Source of the DNA: Minisyncoccota bacterium
Lineage (GTDB): Bacteria; Patescibacteriota; Microgenomatia; UBA1400; PJMF01
NCBI GenBank assembly: GCA_018657765.1
Contig: JABHWM010000018.1
Location: forward strand, 266,873-330,872
Length of the DNA stretch: 64,000 nucleotides
Reading direction: 5' to 3'
Part shown: piece by piece, positions 1-10,163 of the stretch
How the letters are laid out: each line of letters opens with the position of its first letter
How positions within the stretch are numbered: position 1 is the first letter of the stretch
The notes under the pieces: generated by a model
Told to the model about the DNA's origin: nothing
Seen by the model: the letters and a program-made list of their open reading frames with translations, nothing else
Database searches by the model: none
Position numbers and translations under genes: made by a program

Positions 1-2
1 TA

Positions 3-143
3 AAAGTTGATAAAGAAAATCAAGCTCCTTTGCATGAAAGAGCTATAGAATATGGACAATATGTTTACTGCAAACAAGTTGTAGAAGACTTTGAAAAAAA
101 TCAATCTGAAGAAAAAGTAGAACCAACTAAGACAGTAGAATAA
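3..143 (+). CDS. C-terminal fragment of an unidentified protein, truncated by the window edge (VDKENQAPLHERAIEYGQYVYCKQVVEDFEKNQSEEKVEPTKTVE*)
   Basis: Open frame from the window start to TAA at 141-143; acidic low-complexity tail. Confidence 0.5.
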   Translation, partial: KVDKENQAPLHERAIEYGQYVYCKQVVEDFEKNQSEEKVEPTKTVE

Positions 144-185
144 AGACTTACTTTAATTAAAATCTAGAAAAATATTAACTAATTT

Positions 186-1001
186 TTAAGAAATCTTAGT
201 TCCCACATTTTGTTTTTCAACTAATAATTTAAATAAATTATCATCTTTGCCAGGGATAATATAAGAAGACACACCATATTTATCTGCAAGCTGTAGGGAT
301 TCTTCTATCTTGAGTTTCATCCCACCAGTTACATCAGCACCTCTGGTTTTTGTTAGCATTTTTTTTAATTCTGGCCAGTTTTTATTTGTAATTTCTGGTA
401 ACACTTCCTGATCTTGATCCAAAAATCCAGAAACTTCAGTAAGATGAATAATTTTTTCAACAATATAATTTTTCTCAGTGAATTTTTTTGTAAAAAATCC
501 TAAAATACTTTCTGTAGACCAAATAGTACAGCCCATTGATTCATCAACTATCACATCACCAAAAGTAACTGGAAAAAGTCCCTGTTCTAAGTAAGACTCC
601 AGTAAAACAAAAAAATCATTTTGAGCTTCTCTATTTTTTGTAATCAAAGTATTACTTGCCGAAAAAGTTACAGCCGGAACCTTTTTCTTTAAGAACTCTT
701 CAACAATAGATCTATTTAGCTGAGCAGCTCTATCTTGAACGATAGCCATTCCCAATCTACTCTCATCATTAATGAATCCGTCTATTGTTTGATACTTCTT
801 GGCTGGAACATGAGCAAAACTTCCTTGACCATGACCTATTATTAACTTTTTATCTGGTAATTCTTGTTGAATCTTTATGATTTGATCAACAATATTTTTG
901 ATTACTGATCTCTTGAGAGACATAGATGATTCTTTATTTGTGATAAAAGATCCACCAAGTTTGATTAAGATAATCGGAGTTTTTTTTGAGAATTTTTTCA
1001 T
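186..1001 (-). CDS. Isopentenyl phosphate kinase-like amino acid kinase family protein
   Basis: ILIKLGGSFITNK N-terminus and GHGQGSFAHVPAKKY motif typical of archaeal-type IPK. Confidence 0.75.
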   Translation of the reverse strand: MKKFSKKTPIILIKLGGSFITNKESSMSLKRSVIKNIVDQIIKIQQELPDKKLIIGHGQGSFAHVPAKKYQTIDGFINDESRLGMAIVQDRAAQLNRSIVEEFLKKKVPAVTFSASNTLITKNREAQNDFFVLLESYLEQGLFPVTFGDVIVDESMGCTIWSTESILGFFTKKFTEKNYIVEKIIHLTEVSGFLDQDQEVLPEITNKNWPELKKMLTKTRGADVTGGMKLKIEESLQLADKYGVSSYIIPGKDDNLFKLLVEKQNVGTKIS

Positions 1002-1020
1002 ATTAAATTATTATTCTTTA

Positions 1021-1575
1021 TTACAAATCAACTGATTTTAAAATTGCTTGTCTGGCTGCTGGTCTAATATTTTCTCGTTCATTTTCCAAAAATTCCAAAA
1101 GATCATCCTTCTTTACTACAACAACATCCATTGCTTTCTTTAACTCTTCTAACTGATCCTCATGAATTAGTAATCTTGTAACTACCCATAAAAGAAATTT
1201 TATTTCTTTTCCATAACGAATCTGTTCCATTACTCCTGAGTCAAATATCTTCTCTTGATTTTCTATATCAGGAACTACATCTAAACCAAATTCTTCTAGA
1301 GCTTCTCTTTTTAGAGCATTCTCTAAAATAAGTTTTCTTTCTTCTTCTGAAATATTTTTCAAATTTTGGTCAGTTTTTACTTTACCACTTACAAAACCCA
1401 ACATTCCAGCTTTTAAAGATGTCCAAATAGGGTGATCTTCTTCACCTCTTTCTTTCTTACCTTTCCCGCCATCTGCTTCAGATAAATAATCTTCTTCTGG
1501 CAAAGGAAGAAAAACAACATCATCCCCAGAGGTTAAAATCCCAATCACACCTTGTGTTAATTTTTCTTTAGACAT
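1021..1575 (-). CDS. NUDIX-like hydrolase
   Basis: Nudix box-like G-x(n)-REALEEFGL; the glycine-to-REx2EE spacing is expanded. Confidence 0.6.
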   Translation of the reverse strand: MSKEKLTQGVIGILTSGDDVVFLPLPEEDYLSEADGGKGKKERGEEDHPIWTSLKAGMLGFVSGKVKTDQNLKNISEEERKLILENALKREALEEFGLDVVPDIENQEKIFDSGVMEQIRYGKEIKFLLWVVTRLLIHEDQLEELKKAMDVVVVKKDDLLEFLENERENIRPAARQAILKSVDL

Positions 1576-1661
1576 ACTTTTTCATTTTCTTATAACTAGC
1601 CTTAATTGCTTTCAAGAACTATAAATATATAGTCGTAAAAATCTATAAAATCATGCAAAAT

Positions 1662-2855
1662 TTAAGGTATTTTATTTAATAAAGACTTACCAAGAGGAAC
1701 TACTGTAAAAATAGTTAATACTCCCAGTATGGTATACATTAATCTTGTTGTTCCAAAAGCAATTACTGGACCAGATATAAATGTCAAAAGTATAAAGAAA
1801 ACACCAACTAACATACTCAAAGTAGAAATAGCCGTTGCTCTATATTTTGATGAAAAATGATCATTAGTCATTCTTCCTAAGATAATCCATCTGGCCGTAG
1901 AAGACACCATTGCCCCAGCAATAAATGGTAAAGCAAACCATCCTTCTAATAAAATTCCAGGTAAAAAAGAAATAATCATAATGATGGGAAAAAATAAAAT
2001 AGAGTTTCTTTCAGAGAATATTTTTTTATTTTTCAAAAGTTTTGATAAAAGAATAATATTTAACAACCTAATAGAACCAGATATAAATCCTCTTTCACTA
2101 TCAGAAAAACCCAAATCAACCATCATAGAACTATTGAAATATATTGTTGCTGCCCAAGTAATACTACCTACAGCAATATAGAACCAAGATAATTTTTTAA
2201 GAAAAGAGTTTTTGAAAGCTTCTTTAGCTCCTTGCTTCATTTGTTTTACATAATTTTTCAAAGTAAAAATCTCTGTATCTATATCTGGTTCTATCAAAAA
2301 GAAAGAAAAGATCCCACCTAAAAGGAGAAAAAATCCTTCTAATAAAAATGGTATAAAAATATTCCATTGATAAATAATCCCACCCAGAATAGTTCCTGTA
2401 ACCAAGCCTACTTGAAAAATAACACCTTGATTTGCAACAACTTCAGAAAACTCTCTTTCCCTCTTATCTTGTTTCATAGAATCATAAAGCAAGGCTTCTG
2501 TAGAACCAGAAAGAAAAGAATCTGCTAAACCAATTAATCCTGCAACTACAACATAGTGTAAAAATGTTGTTGCAAAAGGAAATAAAAATGAGCCAGCAGA
2601 AAAAAGAAAAAATCCAACAATAATAGAAACTCTTTTTCCCAAAATATCAGCAAAAGCACCTGTTGGTAGCTCAGAAATAATATTAACAAAATATTGAAAT
2701 CCAACAAGAAAAGAAATCTGCTCTATAGAAATAATTCTACGATAAAAAACAATCCAAATAGGAATAGAAAAAACAAGAGATCTACAAAAATTAATTAAAT
2801 AATATATTGAAATGTTTTTATCAGAGATAGTATTTTTCTTTAAAAAATTGAGCAT
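1662..2855 (-). CDS. MFS transporter
   Basis: 397 aa, about 12 hydrophobic segments, ELPTGAFADILGKR motif after TM2. Confidence 0.8.
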   Translation of the reverse strand: MLNFLKKNTISDKNISIYYLINFCRSLVFSIPIWIVFYRRIISIEQISFLVGFQYFVNIISELPTGAFADILGKRVSIIVGFFLFSAGSFLFPFATTFLHYVVVAGLIGLADSFLSGSTEALLYDSMKQDKREREFSEVVANQGVIFQVGLVTGTILGGIIYQWNIFIPFLLEGFFLLLGGIFSFFLIEPDIDTEIFTLKNYVKQMKQGAKEAFKNSFLKKLSWFYIAVGSITWAATIYFNSSMMVDLGFSDSERGFISGSIRLLNIILLSKLLKNKKIFSERNSILFFPIIMIISFLPGILLEGWFALPFIAGAMVSSTARWIILGRMTNDHFSSKYRATAISTLSMLVGVFFILLTFISGPVIAFGTTRLMYTILGVLTIFTVVPLGKSLLNKIP

Positions 2856-2970
2856 AAAATAAAAAAATCAAGAAAATTTGGTAAACTTGATCAAGACCTA
2901 TTATATCTCATTCTCTAGAGAAATTTATTAAGGGAAAAGGGAAAAGGGAAAAATGCAGATATTAAATCAC

Positions 2971-5307
2971 CTACATCTTCACACGAGTTTCAATCTCAGC
3001 TTCAACAACCTCTTTATCTTTCCCATATTTGAGACGAGAGAGTTGTTTGACCATTTCAGCCAATTTAGGATTCATTCTGGCTTTGACCTCATCCATATCT
3101 TTCATCAAAGACATACTAAAAGCCGGAACTGGTTCATTGTTCACAATCGTTTTAATATAAACATGATATTTTTCAACATTAGCTAAATCTCCTTCTGTAA
3201 AAGTTGGAGAAAACTCATGCTGTAAAAAATTAGCATCAGTTATACCTACCCGGAAAGCTACTAAAGTACCAACGTTACCAAACACAGCATTCTTAACTTC
3301 TTCATCTATCTGACCAATAAACTGATTAGCAACAATAAGATTCAACTTATACTTACGAGCCTCAGATAAAATAGAAGCAAAATCTTCTGTAGCATAGTTC
3401 TGGAACTCATCAACATACAAGAAAAAATCAGTTCTTTTATCTGCATCCATATCTTGTCTACTCATAGCAGCAGTCAATACTTTTGGTACAAGAATTAGCC
3501 CCAAAAACTTTGCATCTTCTTCTCCAAGAATACCTTTGGAAAGGTTACATAAAATAATCTTCTTTTCATCCATTGCTTGACGAAAATTAAAGGCACTATA
3601 TGGCTGACCAATAATGTTTCTCATGGTTTTGTTAGTTACAAAACGACCAAATTTAGAAACAATATAATCAAGAACCTCAGATTTATGGAAATCACTAGTT
3701 TGAGCCATCTGATCAGTCCAGTATCTTTTCACAACTGGATCTTTTACCAAAGGCAATAACTCCTCAACAAATTTTTGATCTGTCAAAGCACGTACTAATT
3801 CAATAAAAGTAGAACCTTTTTTATACATGATAGTCAACATTGCATTACGAATAGCATGTTCAAACCGAGGACCAATAATACCAGTGCGGTGAGGATCATA
3901 GAGCTTATACATCAAGCCAATAACTGATCCCACAACAAAGTGTCGTTGCTCCTCTGTATCTGCTTCCATCATGTTCAGACCCATTGGTCTAGTAAGATCT
4001 GATGGATTAAAATAAATAATATCTTCTGCTCTTTCCGGTGGAATGAGTTGCAAAATATCTTCAACAAACTCTCCATGAGGATCAATAGCACAGACTCCTT
4101 CTCCATTTTCAATATCCTGCATAATCATTTCTTTGAGAAACTCAGATTTTCCTGTACCTGTTTTTCCGATGATATACATGTGTCTCTGACGATCTTTAAT
4201 ATCCATATAAACATTACGAACATCACCTCGATACTCTGACTTACCAAGGAAAAGACCTTTATGAGGAATTAAGTTTGGAGCTGGGGCGTTTTTTGCAATC
4301 AACCATTTTATATGATGGGTCTCGACTGTTTTATTAGGAAAATGAAAAATAGAAGCTAATTCTTCTGTATTTAACAAACAAGTTCCAAAACCAAAGGCTG
4401 GCATATACCTGTATATGAAATCTAACATAAATAAATGTTTTATAAAAAACCATGGTTTTTTGAATTTATTGTATGCAGAAGCAAACTGAGCAAAAGCTCC
4501 AGTTATATTACTAAGATGAGATGCTGCAGTTGTCTCATTTTGAGAAGAAACAACCATTCTTATAGAAACCCTAAATCCTGGCTTCTCTACTTTTGTAGTG
4601 ATCGCTTCCATTTCTTTTGGATCATGACCATAAGTAGCTTTTTGGGGATCTGCTTCTCGTTTTTTTTCATTTGAAATAAATTTCTTTCCTTTTTTCTTCC
4701 AACCATTTCCTTCAGGATGAATAAGTATCTGTAGAATAGCTCCTTCACCATTGCCCATTTTGGAAAAAGCTGATGTAATCAAAGATAAACCATCAGTAGG
4801 AAGATCTTTATATGTTTTGATAGGTAAATATTTGGCATTCTGAAACTTGAGATAATTAAATTCTACTTTTCCTTTTTCATTAAATATATTTACTTCATCT
4901 TGTTCTTTAATATCTGCAAATGGATAAGCTCCATGAATTTGTTTCTCAACAAGATCTCTTACCTTCTTAGTACAACTCACATAAAAAGAAATTTCCTCTT
5001 TCAAAGCAACGATTTCAAAACTAATAAGTTCTTCTGGTTTTAAAAATGAAAAAAAGCCACTTTTTTTCATAGAATGAAGACCAGCAAACATCTGTTCTGC
5101 TGCATCTATTTTGATTTCATTATCTTTTGGCAAACGAACCAGAAGTGTCACAAAATCTAGAGAATAACCTTCTCGTTTTCTGTGTTTGAACCATTGAAAA
5201 AATAAGTATCCTAGAAAAGCTAAAGCTACTATCAAAACTCCAACTAAAAGGAAATTCATAAAAAACAACGAAACTTGATTTATAAAATCTGCAGAGCCAA
5301 ACATCAT
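2971..5307 (-). CDS. VirD4/TraG-like type IV secretion coupling ATPase
   Basis: N-terminal TM; Walker A IIGKTGTGKSEFL; Walker B-like FFLYVDEFQNYA. Confidence 0.85.
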   Translation of the reverse strand: MMFGSADFINQVSLFFMNFLLVGVLIVALAFLGYLFFQWFKHRKREGYSLDFVTLLVRLPKDNEIKIDAAEQMFAGLHSMKKSGFFSFLKPEELISFEIVALKEEISFYVSCTKKVRDLVEKQIHGAYPFADIKEQDEVNIFNEKGKVEFNYLKFQNAKYLPIKTYKDLPTDGLSLITSAFSKMGNGEGAILQILIHPEGNGWKKKGKKFISNEKKREADPQKATYGHDPKEMEAITTKVEKPGFRVSIRMVVSSQNETTAASHLSNITGAFAQFASAYNKFKKPWFFIKHLFMLDFIYRYMPAFGFGTCLLNTEELASIFHFPNKTVETHHIKWLIAKNAPAPNLIPHKGLFLGKSEYRGDVRNVYMDIKDRQRHMYIIGKTGTGKSEFLKEMIMQDIENGEGVCAIDPHGEFVEDILQLIPPERAEDIIYFNPSDLTRPMGLNMMEADTEEQRHFVVGSVIGLMYKLYDPHRTGIIGPRFEHAIRNAMLTIMYKKGSTFIELVRALTDQKFVEELLPLVKDPVVKRYWTDQMAQTSDFHKSEVLDYIVSKFGRFVTNKTMRNIIGQPYSAFNFRQAMDEKKIILCNLSKGILGEEDAKFLGLILVPKVLTAAMSRQDMDADKRTDFFLYVDEFQNYATEDFASILSEARKYKLNLIVANQFIGQIDEEVKNAVFGNVGTLVAFRVGITDANFLQHEFSPTFTEGDLANVEKYHVYIKTIVNNEPVPAFSMSLMKDMDEVKARMNPKLAEMVKQLSRLKYGKDKEVVEAEIETRVKM

Positions 5308-6437
5308 GATTTATCTTCCTCTGGTAAACGATAAATAACTTTTCCAGAAAAAACCTTCATTATTTTCTTACTCCATTCTACAAGCCAACGAACACTAAGC
5401 TTGGGGCTTTTATGAGCACTTTTCTTTTCTAGTTCTGGAGTAATCGGCAATACAACAACTGGCTGAGATGGGTAAGGATGATTATTGGGCTGTGTCATCG
5501 AGCCGTCAGCAATTACTATTTCCTGTGGAGCTGTGTCTGCATGCTGCTCTACTTTTTGTAAATAACTTTCTACTTCTGGAGAAATTTCTGGAGTTGGTTC
5601 TACTTCAACTTGTTGTGCTCCGCGAGCAGCATCTATGGCAATTTGATCTAAGGAAGCACTATCTGCTGCTTCTTTACTTCCTGCAGAACTAACCGGATTC
5701 TGAGGATTTAAAGTATCTGTAGATTTTTGAATAACTTGAGGAATAACCTGTGAAATAAGGCCTGTTTGGTCTACTGAATTTTCTAGTGGCTGAACTGGTA
5801 AAGATGGCTGCTGATTATTTGGTTCAGGAATAGTCTCAGTTTGTTGAGTTACGACTGGCTGAGTCTCCGCTACTTTATCTTCAGGTAAAGTTTTTTCTAC
5901 AGGTTGAACTAACTTATTCACTTGAGTTGATAAGGCTTCTTGTGCAGCTACTTTACTCTTTGTATCAGAGGCTTCTGCTTCAGCAATAGCTTTTTCTAAA
6001 AGATCTAGATCATTATTAGAATCAGGAATTTTCTCTAAATTTTCTTTTTCAACTAAAGAACTATCTTTACTACCTACCTCAGGAATATTTTTATCAACTA
6101 AGTTTTTCAAATCAGCTAATTCATCTTTTTTATCTTCTGAAACAGAGATATTAGTCTTACTCAATTTTTCCAATTCATCCAAAACACTATCTGTGTCTGG
6201 AGAATCATTAACTGGATCTATAGAAAGGGGGCTTGTAGATACTGGAGTAACTACTGGATCAATAGAATTTACTACAGGGTTATCACTCAAACTATCATCA
6301 TTTTTAATAGGGCTAGCTGGTTGATTTGAACTACCACCACTTAGACTTCTCTTCAATAAACTACCCACTGCAGAATTAGGATTACCAACAAAACTACTTA
6401 CCATTCTTTGAGATGATTGGGCAGACGAATCAGACAC
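5304..6437 (-). CDS. Low-complexity (P/S/T/Q/E-rich) protein translationally coupled to the VirD4-like gene
   Basis: GTG start at 6437; ATGA overlap with the downstream ATPase gene; repetitive acidic/Pro/Gln composition. Confidence 0.6.
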   Translation of the reverse strand: MSDSSAQSSQRMVSSFVGNPNSAVGSLLKRSLSGGSSNQPASPIKNDDSLSDNPVVNSIDPVVTPVSTSPLSIDPVNDSPDTDSVLDELEKLSKTNISVSEDKKDELADLKNLVDKNIPEVGSKDSSLVEKENLEKIPDSNNDLDLLEKAIAEAEASDTKSKVAAQEALSTQVNKLVQPVEKTLPEDKVAETQPVVTQQTETIPEPNNQQPSLPVQPLENSVDQTGLISQVIPQVIQKSTDTLNPQNPVSSAGSKEAADSASLDQIAIDAARGAQQVEVEPTPEISPEVESYLQKVEQHADTAPQEIVIADGSMTQPNNHPYPSQPVVVLPITPELEKKSAHKSPKLSVRWLVEWSKKIMKVFSGKVIYRLPEEDKS

Positions 6438-6499
6438 CTATCTATAATACTTGTTTTCTCAAGCAGAAGGAAGAAGATAAAACATAAAAAAATACATAA

Positions 6500-7090
6500 C
6501 TAGAATAGTTGTAGATTTTCTCCAACTGGAATCTCTAACACCATCTCCACTAACCCAGGAGATTCATAAATAGATAAATTTTCTTGACGCTGTAAATCAA
6601 CAGGAGGCAACATATTTCTTTCTACCTCAATTATTTCTCCCTCTTTGATCCAAAATAAATCTATTGCAAACAACATATCCTTCATCCAAAAAGAAGTTTT
6701 TACTGATTCTGGAAAAACAAATAACATTCCATCAATTCTTTTCTCTGAATCTAAACCTACTATCTCATCACTATCTTCTAGATTCTTTCTCCCACCCAAA
6801 CCTTTAGTGATACTTTCTGGAGTATTAACTACTTCTACCATTAATAATTCTTCTCCGATCTGCCACTCTACTACAGAATGATCTGGAACACTTTTCAAAA
6901 ATCCTAGAATATCTTTTTCATCCACATTTTTATCTAGCTGATTACTTGTTTTATTAATAAAAGATTTATCAGTCTTTAAACCAAAAAAAGAAAATAAACT
7001 CAAATCTCCAGTTATATAAACAACACCAGCCATAACCCCTAAGATAAAAACTAGTATTGCTAACAATTTTTTATACATTTTTCTTTTCAA
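6500..7090 (-). CDS. DUF192 family protein with N-terminal TM
   Basis: ITKGLGGRKNL...GMLFVFPESVKTSFWMKDMLFAIDLFWI pattern typical of DUF192. Confidence 0.85.
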   Translation of the reverse strand: MKRKMYKKLLAILVFILGVMAGVVYITGDLSLFSFFGLKTDKSFINKTSNQLDKNVDEKDILGFLKSVPDHSVVEWQIGEELLMVEVVNTPESITKGLGGRKNLEDSDEIVGLDSEKRIDGMLFVFPESVKTSFWMKDMLFAIDLFWIKEGEIIEVERNMLPPVDLQRQENLSIYESPGLVEMVLEIPVGENLQLF

Positions 7091-7853
7091 GATTACACTT
7101 ACAACTATCCAAAACCTGATTGTTTTTCCTCAGCCAAAAATATGTCAAAAATAATTCTATACACAAAATACTCCATTGATTTACCCCAAGACCAAAGTAA
7201 ACACTACTCCTATCTATACGTAAAAAATCAAGGAAAAATCTGATAATTCCATAGTACATCAGATACCATAAAAAAAACTTTCCAGAACCCAACTGCCAGC
7301 GTTTATTTTTCTCAAAAAATACAAGTATTAACCAACCAATCATCACCATTAATCCTTCATATAAAAACAGTGGATGAAAATGTGAAAACTCTTCAAAACC
7401 AGCCAGCCTTTTTTCAAAAGGAATAAATATCTTCCATGGCAGATCTGTTGGCAAACCATATAACTCTTGGTTTATCGCATTAGCAACTCGCCCGATTGAT
7501 TGTGCAACAGGTAATCCAAAAACAACACTATCTAGAAACAAATTTTTTTTAATTAATTTTTTTGAGAAAAAAAGAAAAAGATATAGCCCAATAAATCCTC
7601 CAAAAATAGCTCCTAAAATACTTAGGCCACCTTGCCAAACATAAAAAATATCTAATAAATTATCTCTATACAAATAAAAATCTGTCCAAACATGCCAAGA
7701 TCTAGCACCGATAATCCCACCCACCAAAGTCCAAAAAAATCCTAAAGAAAAAAATCGTTCAGAAATACCAATCGATAGAGCTTTTTTTTCTGCCAATAAA
7801 AAACCAATCAAAGTTGCTAGTCCTACAATAAAACCATACCAATGAAACTGCAT
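7071..7853 (-). CDS. lgt: Prolipoprotein diacylglyceryl transferase
   Basis: N-terminal MQFHWYGF; GARSWHV; GRVANAINQELYGLPTDLPW; HPLFLYEG. Confidence 0.92.
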   Translation of the reverse strand: MQFHWYGFIVGLATLIGFLLAEKKALSIGISERFFSLGFFWTLVGGIIGARSWHVWTDFYLYRDNLLDIFYVWQGGLSILGAIFGGFIGLYLFLFFSKKLIKKNLFLDSVVFGLPVAQSIGRVANAINQELYGLPTDLPWKIFIPFEKRLAGFEEFSHFHPLFLYEGLMVMIGWLILVFFEKNKRWQLGSGKFFLWYLMYYGIIRFFLDFLRIDRSSVYFGLGVNQWSILCIELFLTYFWLRKNNQVLDSCKCNLEKKNV

Positions 7854-7880
7854 ATTTTTACCATAAATTTATTTACTTAT

Positions 7881-8519
7881 TTATAAAATAACAAAAAAAT
7901 GAAGAAGTATAAAAAACAAGCTAGTTATAACAAAAATTCCAGACATGTTTTGTTGAGTTGGAGCAATTCTAACTAAAGAAAAATATTTCTTAAAAAAGGT
8001 AGTAGGCATTTTTAGAGTTTGATACATTTCTGTAAGCAAAAACAAAAACATCCCACTAATCATCCCTACGGCCAAGAAACTACCAGAGGAAGTAAAAACA
8101 AATAAAGCAGTTGGAATTAAAGAAAGCAAATAAAGAGTTGAGTGCGTAACAATAAATTTAGACTGTTTTTTTTCGACTTTTTCAATCTCTTGAACAGCTG
8201 TAGCAAATTGGTAATCTTCTTCTGGCTCAGGTGCCAAAATATTTTCATCAATTAAGTTTTTAGTTAAATCAGAATCATCTTGATAAAATTTATATAAATA
8301 TTCTTCATCTGCAATGATAAAAATAATTCCTAGTAAAACTCCAATCACTAGTTTTACAAAATCCCAGATATCTTTTGTAAAGAAAAAAACTATCAAAAGA
8401 TACCCTGCAGCCACTATTAAGTGCCACATGTATTTTTTTAATATTTCCATATTTATTTCTTTTTTATCTGAAAGATTAACTGATTTTTCTAAATTATTTT
8501 CTTTATTTACATCAATCAT
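7881..8519 (-). CDS. Hypothetical multi-TM membrane protein
   Basis: 212 aa ORF with several hydrophobic segments. Confidence 0.6.
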   Translation of the reverse strand: MIDVNKENNLEKSVNLSDKKEINMEILKKYMWHLIVAAGYLLIVFFFTKDIWDFVKLVIGVLLGIIFIIADEEYLYKFYQDDSDLTKNLIDENILAPEPEEDYQFATAVQEIEKVEKKQSKFIVTHSTLYLLSLIPTALFVFTSSGSFLAVGMISGMFLFLLTEMYQTLKMPTTFFKKYFSLVRIAPTQQNMSGIFVITSLFFILLHFFVIL

Positions 8520-9697
8520 GATTTTATCTCCTCTGGAAATTTCAGATTTAATATTTTTTCTACACTAAAATCAACTTTTTCCTTAAAATCTTGATCTGCT
8601 TCATAAATACTTTCTAGAAAAACAACAATTTCTTGTAAATCTTCATAAGCAACTTTCTCACCAAAAACAAGCACATCATTTCCAGCCATCACTGCTAACA
8701 ATGCTGTTTCTGATAAACTTCTTTCTTCCCCATTCTCTTTAGTGGTAATGGCTGACTTCATTTCTAGAGCGTCTGTAAAAATAACAACTTGAGGAAAATG
8801 AATCGGAAATGGATCTAAACAAATAGAACTCAAACTACATGGTAGACTTTCTGTTCTTCCTGTAATAACAGTGTGAGCAGACATCACCCCAATATTAGGA
8901 AATGATTTAAAAATACTTTCAAATGGAGCTGTATCTTGAGACTCAATATAAATCTCTTCCTGGTTAAAGTGTAAATCTTTGGTCACACTGCCTATACCAG
9001 GATAATGTTTTACTACAGATAAAATTCCCTGAGAACCAAAAGCTTGAATATAGTTTTTAGCAGAGGCTAAAGTCTCTGTTTGATCTTCGCAAGCTCTAGA
9101 TCTCAAAAAAGAACCTGTCCTAGGAGAATCTAATACTGGAGCAAAAACAATATTTACACCTACAGATCTTAATTCCCTTGCAGAATCTTCAAAAAGAGAT
9201 AGTTTTTTTCCAGTAGATTCTTGACATATCTCCTTCCAACTTGGTAAAGAAATAAATCCTTTTCCACTTAATCTTTGAACTGTTCCACCTTCATGATCTA
9301 CTGCCACTAACGGGATGTATCCACCTCTAGAAACAGGCAAGCTTTTACTAAATCCTTTCATTGTTTCCATAGAAATTTTAGAACCAAAAACAGTAATAAA
9401 ACCAGGGCTTGAATCAGAAATATTCTGTAATTCTCCTGCTATAGAAGATTCTTTTATGCTAGATAAAGAAACAGGTAAAGCAATAAGTTGCCAGATTTTT
9501 TCTTCTGGAGTTAATGTTTCTAGCTCTAGTTGTAAAGGAGTTTTTGTTGGTTCTAGAATTTCTTCTGCAATAGGTTCATCTTGAGTTCTTATTTTTTCTG
9601 CATAACGCAAAAATGGTCTTTGAAAAAAATTATAACCACTAAGAATAACTAAAATAAAAAGGATAATAATAATGTTTCTTGTAGAAGAGTTATTCAT
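8516..9697 (-). CDS. Glycoside hydrolase family 3 N-terminal domain protein (beta-N-acetylhexosaminidase-like)
   Basis: VAVDHEGGTVQRL, VFAPVLDSPRTGSFLRSRACED, VVKHYPGIGSV and VIFTDALEM motifs; N-terminal signal anchor. Confidence 0.88.
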   Translation of the reverse strand: MNNSSTRNIIIILFILVILSGYNFFQRPFLRYAEKIRTQDEPIAEEILEPTKTPLQLELETLTPEEKIWQLIALPVSLSSIKESSIAGELQNISDSSPGFITVFGSKISMETMKGFSKSLPVSRGGYIPLVAVDHEGGTVQRLSGKGFISLPSWKEICQESTGKKLSLFEDSARELRSVGVNIVFAPVLDSPRTGSFLRSRACEDQTETLASAKNYIQAFGSQGILSVVKHYPGIGSVTKDLHFNQEEIYIESQDTAPFESIFKSFPNIGVMSAHTVITGRTESLPCSLSSICLDPFPIHFPQVVIFTDALEMKSAITTKENGEERSLSETALLAVMAGNDVLVFGEKVAYEDLQEIVVFLESIYEADQDFKEKVDFSVEKILNLKFPEEIKS

Positions 9698-9699
9698 AT

Positions 9700-10104
9700 C
9701 TAAAAAAGTCCCTTCTCTATCCCTTTATTTCCATTACTTTTACTAGTTTTTTTCTTTTTATTATCAACTTCACCTTGCTCTTTTTCTAGCTTTAACTGCT
9801 TCACTTTCCACATAAATAAGCGTGATTTACTCCTAGCATTTGAATCACTTATAAAAGAAAGTGCTCTCTCTAGGATAGCTCTCTTTTCCAACTTTGCCAT
9901 CCTCATATACAAACCAACTCGCTTTAAATCATCCAATTCTATTGCCAAGCGATAACCAAAATCTTGAAATTCCTGAGTAATATAACCACCTTTATCTTTT
10001 AGTTTGAATTTATCAAATAAAGTCCCAGCTGCTTCAAAACCAACTTTTTTCTTGGTTTTTTTTCTTGTTTTAGGCTTGAACTGAGAGAAGAGATCATTTG
10101 ACAT
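9700..10104 (-). CDS. Hypothetical protein
   Basis: 134 aa basic ORF in a minus-strand gene run. Confidence 0.55.
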   Translation of the reverse strand: MSNDLFSQFKPKTRKKTKKKVGFEAAGTLFDKFKLKDKGGYITQEFQDFGYRLAIELDDLKRVGLYMRMAKLEKRAILERALSFISDSNARSKSRLFMWKVKQLKLEKEQGEVDNKKKKTSKSNGNKGIEKGLF

Positions 10105-10163
10105 AGAAAATAATAAAATTTACTTACCTTTTTAGGGTATAAATCTATATCTATTCTAGCAGA

